64,000 bases of DNA, taken from positions 558,001-622,000 of the forward strand of contig NZ_JADPQG010000003.1 in assembly GCF_015687175.1 (NCBI RefSeq), written 5' to 3'. Positions 60,716-64,000 of this stretch are shown one piece after another (position 1 is the first letter of the stretch; every line of letters starts with the position of its first letter). This DNA is from Reinekea sp. G2M2-21. GTDB lineage: Bacteria > Pseudomonadota > Gammaproteobacteria > Pseudomonadales > Natronospirillaceae. Below the pieces are notes generated by a model. It was given only the letters and a program-made list of their open reading frames with translations. It did no database searches and was not told where the DNA came from. The position numbers and the translations under genes were made by a program.

Positions 60716-60735
60716 AGTTGTCCATTTGGACAACT
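60716..60735. promoter_or_regulatory. GntR-like perfect palindrome upstream of the amidase operon
   Basis: AGTTGTCCATTTGGACAACT: 9-bp perfect arms around TT. The TTGTCC...GGACAA half-sites are of the type bound by GntR/FCD regulators. It is placed to block or control transcription of the amidase-hpxW-TauE-pucG-allC operon. I saw no second copy in the window. Confidence 0.65.
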
Positions 60736-60912
60736 AAGCATAAATCTGGCCATCTTTGTGTTTCCGCTGTTTAACGGCTTTTCGCTGCAAAATGGCTCAC
60801 GATTCAGTTGTAGATTGGTGCATCAAGAAATCTGGCGTTCCAATTCAGGGCACTGAAGTAATTGAAGAGAGCTGAGACGCGAGTGGTAAGGCATCCCGAT
60901 GTGAGATGTGAG
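60736..60912. other. Gap between the operator and the tuf tail duplication
   Basis: No gene seen. Near its right end GTGGTAAGGCATCCCG (60884-60899) resembles the start of the 153-bp tuf-tail unit, as if a partial third copy remains. Confidence 0.5.
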
Positions 60913-61061
60913 TGGTCCGGCATCCCGGCCTACTGTGCGGCCTTAGAGCACGCAACTTGGTTCGTACTATTTCCGTTAAACAACAAAAAACCCGCCGAAG
61001 CGGGTTTCTTGTGAAGCTTATTGCTTAATCAATCGATTACTCGATGATCTTAGCAACAACG
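60913..61061 (-). repeat. Duplicated tuf 3' end with terminator (outer copy)
   Basis: Tandem copy, period 153 bp, of 61066-61214. It repeats the last codons of tuf (GVVAKIIE stop, read on the minus strand), the trailing sequence and a terminator stem AACCCGC/GCGGGTT (60989-61007) with a T tract on the minus strand. Small base changes set it apart from the inner copy. Confidence 0.9.
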
Positions 61062-61137
61062 TCGCTGGTCCGGCATCCCGGCCTACTGTGCGGCCTGAAA
61101 GTACGCAACTTGGTTCGGGCCGCTTCCGTTAAACAAC

Positions 61138-61163
61138 AAAAAACCCGCCGAAGCGGGTTTCTT
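61138..61163 (-). terminator. Rho-independent terminator of tuf
   Basis: Minus-strand stem AAACCCGC TTC GGCGGGTTTTTTG, the usual terminator form. It is duplicated 153 bp further out at 60985-61010. Confidence 0.88.
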
Positions 61164-61189
61164 GTGAAGCTTACTGCTTAATCAATCGA

Positions 61190-62383
61190 TTACTCGATGA
61201 TTTTAGCAACAACGCCCGCACCTACAGTACGGCCACCTTCACGGATCGCAAAACGCAAGCCTTCGTCCATCGCGATAGGAGCAATCAATGTTACTTCCAT
61301 CTTGATGTTGTCGCCTGGCATAACCATTTCTACGCCTTCAGGCAGTTCACACGCTCCAGTTACGTCCGTTGTACGGAAGTAGAACTGAGGACGGTAACCT
61401 TTGAAGAAAGGAGTGTGACGGCCACCTTCGTCTTTTGACAGAACGTAAACTTCTGCTTCGAAACGAGTGTGAGGCGTGATAGAACCTGGCTTCGCCAAAA
61501 CCTGACCACGTTCAACGTCATCACGCTTAGTACCACGCAGCAACGCACCAATGTTCTCACCCGCACGACCTTCGTCAAGCAGCTTACGGAACATTTCAAC
61601 ACCGGTTACGGTTGTTGTGGTGGTTTCTTTGATACCAACGATCTGTACTTCGTTACCGGTGTTAACGATACCGCGTTCAACACGACCCGTTACAACTGTA
61701 CCACGACCAGAGATTGAGAATACGTCTTCAATTGGCAACAGGAATGGCTGATCGATTGCACGAACTGGCTCAGGGATGTATTCATCCAGAGTTTCAACCA
61801 GCTTCTTAACAGCAGTTGTACCCATTTCGTTGTCGTCTTTGCCTTCCAACGCCATCAGTGCAGAACCGATAACGATAGGCGTGTCGTCGCCTGGGAATTC
61901 GTACTGTGACAACAGGTCACGAACTTCCATTTCAACCAGTTCCAACAACTCTTCGTCGTCAACCATGTCAGCTTTGTTCAGGAAAACAACGATGTAAGGT
62001 ACACCAACCTGACGAGACAACAGGATGTGTTCACGAGTCTGTGGCATTGGGCCGTCAGCAGCAGAACAAACCAGGATCGCGCCGTCCATCTGAGCAGCAC
62101 CGGTGATCATGTTCTTCACGTAGTCGGCGTGTCCAGGACAGTCAACGTGCGCGTAGTGACGAGTAGGTGATTCGTATTCAACGTGTGAAGTTGAGATGGT
62201 GATACCACGCTCACGCTCTTCAGGCGCGTTGTCGATGCCGTCGAAAGCAACGGCAGCACCGCCCCATACTTCTGCACATACGCGAGTCAACGCAGCAGTC
62301 AAAGTGGTTTTACCGTGGTCAACGTGACCGATTGTGCCCACGTTTACGTGGGGCTTAGTACGCTCAAATGTAGCCTTGCCCAT
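61190..62383 (-). CDS. tuf: Elongation factor Tu
   Basis: A 397-residue GTPase, full length: [14 protein letters not shown] (P-loop), [12 protein letters not shown] (switch I), DCPGHADY (G3), NKADMVDD (NKxD) and GSAL (G5), followed by the beta-barrel domains II and III. It delivers aminoacyl-tRNA to the ribosome. The gene follows fusA on the same strand with a 31-bp gap, the str-operon order. The C-terminal codons are repeated downstream. Confidence 0.98.
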   Translation of the reverse strand: MGKATFERTKPHVNVGTIGHVDHGKTTLTAALTRVCAEVWGGAAVAFDGIDNAPEERERGITISTSHVEYESPTRHYAHVDCPGHADYVKNMITGAAQMDGAILVCSAADGPMPQTREHILLSRQVGVPYIVVFLNKADMVDDEELLELVEMEVRDLLSQYEFPGDDTPIVIGSALMALEGKDDNEMGTTAVKKLVETLDEYIPEPVRAIDQPFLLPIEDVFSISGRGTVVTGRVERGIVNTGNEVQIVGIKETTTTTVTGVEMFRKLLDEGRAGENIGALLRGTKRDDVERGQVLAKPGSITPHTRFEAEVYVLSKDEGGRHTPFFKGYRPQFYFRTTDVTGACELPEGVEMVMPGDNIKMEVTLIAPIAMDEGLRFAIREGGRTVGAGVVAKIIE

Positions 62384-62414
62384 TTGGATTTCCTCTAGTG
62401 TTAGCGCTAACTAA

Positions 62415-64000
62415 TTAAGATTGCTTAATAATTGATTCCACAACGTTCAACGGCGCTTCTTTATAAGCACCAAATTCCATTGTGTACGATGCACGACCCT
62501 GAGACATGGAACGCAAGTCCGTTGAGTATCCGAACATTTCAGATAACGGTACTTCAGCGTTGATTACCTTGCCTGCTGGGCTGTCCTCCATGCCCTGAAC
62601 CGTCCCGCGACGACGATTCAAGTCACCCATTACGTCACCCATGTAATCTTCAGGGGTAACGACTTCAACCTTCATGACCGGTTCCAGAAGCGCAGGGTTT
62701 GCTTTGTCCTTTAACTTCTTCACGGCCATAGAGGCTGCAACTTTAAATGCCATTTCGTTGGAGTCAACGTCATGGTAAGAACCGTCGTACAGAGTGGCTT
62801 TTAACCCGAGCAACGGATAACCCGCGAGGATACCGTTCTTCATCTGCTCTTCGATGCCCTTCTGTACCGCTGGGATATACTCTTTCGGTACGGTACCGCC
62901 AACGATCTCGTTAACAAATACCAAACCTTCTGCGTTTGAATCTTCAGCGGGTTCAAACTTAACAACAACATGACCGTATTGACCACGACCACCAGATTGG
63001 CGGGCGAACTTGGAATCAATATCAGCTGAGGTACGAATACGTTCACGGTAAGCGACCTGCGGTGCGCCCACGTTACATTCAACTTTGAATTCACGCTTCA
63101 TACGGTCAACAATGATGTCCAGGTGAAGTTCACCTTGTCCACCAATAATGGTCTGTCCGGTTTCTTCATCGGTATGAACACGGAAAGATGGATCTTCCTG
63201 AGCCAGTTTGCCCAGCGCGACACCCATCTTCTCCTGATCCGCTTTTGAACGCGGCTCTACCGCAACCGAAATAACCGGTTCAGGGAAGTCCATGCGCTCA
63301 AGCGTAATGATACGGCTTGGGTCACAGAAGGTATCCCCAGTGGTTACATCTTTCACACCAATTAAAGCGCCGATGTCACCGGCCAATAACTCTTTGATTT
63401 CTTCACGGTTATTAGCGTGCATCTGCACCATACGACCAACACGATCTTTCTTGCCACGAACCGAGTTATAAACCGCATCACCGGACTTCAACACACCGCC
63501 GTAAACACGAACGAATGTTAACGTACCAACAAAGGGGTCTGTGGCAATTTTGAAAGCTAATGCAGCGAAAGGTGCACTGTCGTCAACATCGACAGCATGC
63601 TTGGTTCCATCTTCCAATTCACCTTCGATAGCTTTCACTTCGGTCGGTGATGGCATGTACTCAATCACGCTGTCCAGAACAGCCTGCACACCTTTGTTTT
63701 TGAATGCCGATCCGCAATGGGTCAATACAATTTCACCGTCCAGAGTCCGTTGACGAAGACCTGCTTTGATATCATCTTCGGTCAGGGTTTCGGTTTCCAT
63801 GTATTTTTCCATCAGCTCATCGTTGGCTTCAGCAGCCGCTTCAACAAGCTTAAGGCGGTATTCTTCCGCGATGTCCAGCATATCTGCAGGAATGTCGCCG
63901 TAATCGAACGTCATACCCTGATCTTCTTCCGTCCAATGAATGGCTTTCATCTTGATCAGGTCAATCACGCCGCTGAAATCATCTTCAGCACCGATTGGCA
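62415..64000 (-). CDS. fusA: Elongation factor G, 3' part (5' end outside window)
   Basis: The last 528 residues of [25 protein letters not shown] (about residue 170 of the full protein) through domains II-V ([61 protein letters not shown]). The GTP-binding motifs lie beyond base 64000. The frame is open to the window end with no start, so the gene is truncated by the window only. It catalyses ribosomal translocation. Confidence 0.97.
   Translation of the reverse strand, partial: PIGAEDDFSGVIDLIKMKAIHWTEEDQGMTFDYGDIPADMLDIAEEYRLKLVEAAAEANDELMEKYMETETLTEDDIKAGLRQRTLDGEIVLTHCGSAFKNKGVQAVLDSVIEYMPSPTEVKAIEGELEDGTKHAVDVDDSAPFAALAFKIATDPFVGTLTFVRVYGGVLKSGDAVYNSVRGKKDRVGRMVQMHANNREEIKELLAGDIGALIGVKDVTTGDTFCDPSRIITLERMDFPEPVISVAVEPRSKADQEKMGVALGKLAQEDPSFRVHTDEETGQTIIGGQGELHLDIIVDRMKREFKVECNVGAPQVAYRERIRTSADIDSKFARQSGGRGQYGHVVVKFEPAEDSNAEGLVFVNEIVGGTVPKEYIPAVQKGIEEQMKNGILAGYPLLGLKATLYDGSYHDVDSNEMAFKVAASMAVKKLKDKANPALLEPVMKVEVVTPEDYMGDVMGDLNRRRGTVQGMEDSPAGKVINAEVPLSEMFGYSTDLRSMSQGRASYTMEFGAYKEAPLNVVESIIKQS

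Noticed and set aside
1-64000. CRISPR array, tRNA or rRNA genes
   Set aside because: No regular short direct repeats with spacers, and no tRNA-like or rRNA-like segments were seen.

Overview
The window reads as chromosome of a marine-type gammaproteobacterium. The EF-Tu and EF-G sequences, the XdhABC/PuuD purine route, two HDOD proteins, a laminarinase-type GH16 enzyme, a rhamnogalacturonan lyase and a cassette array fit an Oceanospirillales-like genome. That placement is inference; no 16S gene or other decisive marker is present. No tRNA, rRNA, CRISPR array or complete insertion sequence was recognised.

Region by region. (1) Bases 1-2907 are an integron cassette array without a visible integrase: five short minus-strand genes, each followed by an attC-like palindrome. 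Two of the five are broken: a CbrC-family gene has an in-frame TGA where a cysteine is expected, and a secreted-protein gene is frameshifted. (2) 2908-6380 is accessory DNA with a RadC-like gene, an unknown gene, a cupin gene and three copies of a hairpin-rich dispersed repeat (family 1). (3) 6440-32925 is a mixed core region: a secreted GH16 multidomain enzyme, an AraC regulator, a di-haem peroxidase, a DUF2200 pseudogene, two HDOD proteins, a lactonase-like hydrolase overlapping a LysR gene, AcuI, an MtfA/SEC-C peptidase, a luciferase-like oxidoreductase and YecH. It ends in a two-component system divergent from a five-gene HlyD/ABC/permease/permease/TolC export operon. (4) 33611-60690 is dominated by purine catabolism. 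A minus-strand operon (xdhA-xdhB-xdhC-allB-uraD-uraH-guaD, then puuD) is divergent from a nucleoside/purine-type ABC importer with a BMP-family binding protein. After an isopenicillin N synthase-like oxygenase, a PotF-like binding protein and a PL4 lyase come a divergent pair of phosphoribosyltransferases and a second minus-strand operon (amidase, GGT-family HpxW-like hydrolase, TauE/SafE permease, PucG-like aminotransferase, AllC). (5) 60691-64000 carries tuf and the 3' part of fusA, with a tandem duplication of the tuf tail and terminator.

Together the genes spell out guanine/hypoxanthine to xanthine to urate (GuaD, XdhABC), urate oxidation by the membrane cytochrome-linked PuuD, then UraH, UraD, AllB and AllC. 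PucG followed by an HpxW/HpxY-like branch would recover nitrogen via ureidoglycine, oxalurate and oxamate. Two operator-like palindromes mark the control points: a RutR-like box between xdhA and the importer, and a GntR-like palindrome just upstream of the amidase operon. The regulators themselves are not in the window.

Two dispersed repeat families are present: family 1 (six copies, a string of hairpins, about 200 bp core within units up to about 560 bp) and family 2 (a 261-bp MITE with near-perfect terminal inverted repeats and a TTAA target duplication, plus a degenerate relative). These, the decayed cassettes and the putative UGA recoding site are the least explained signals.
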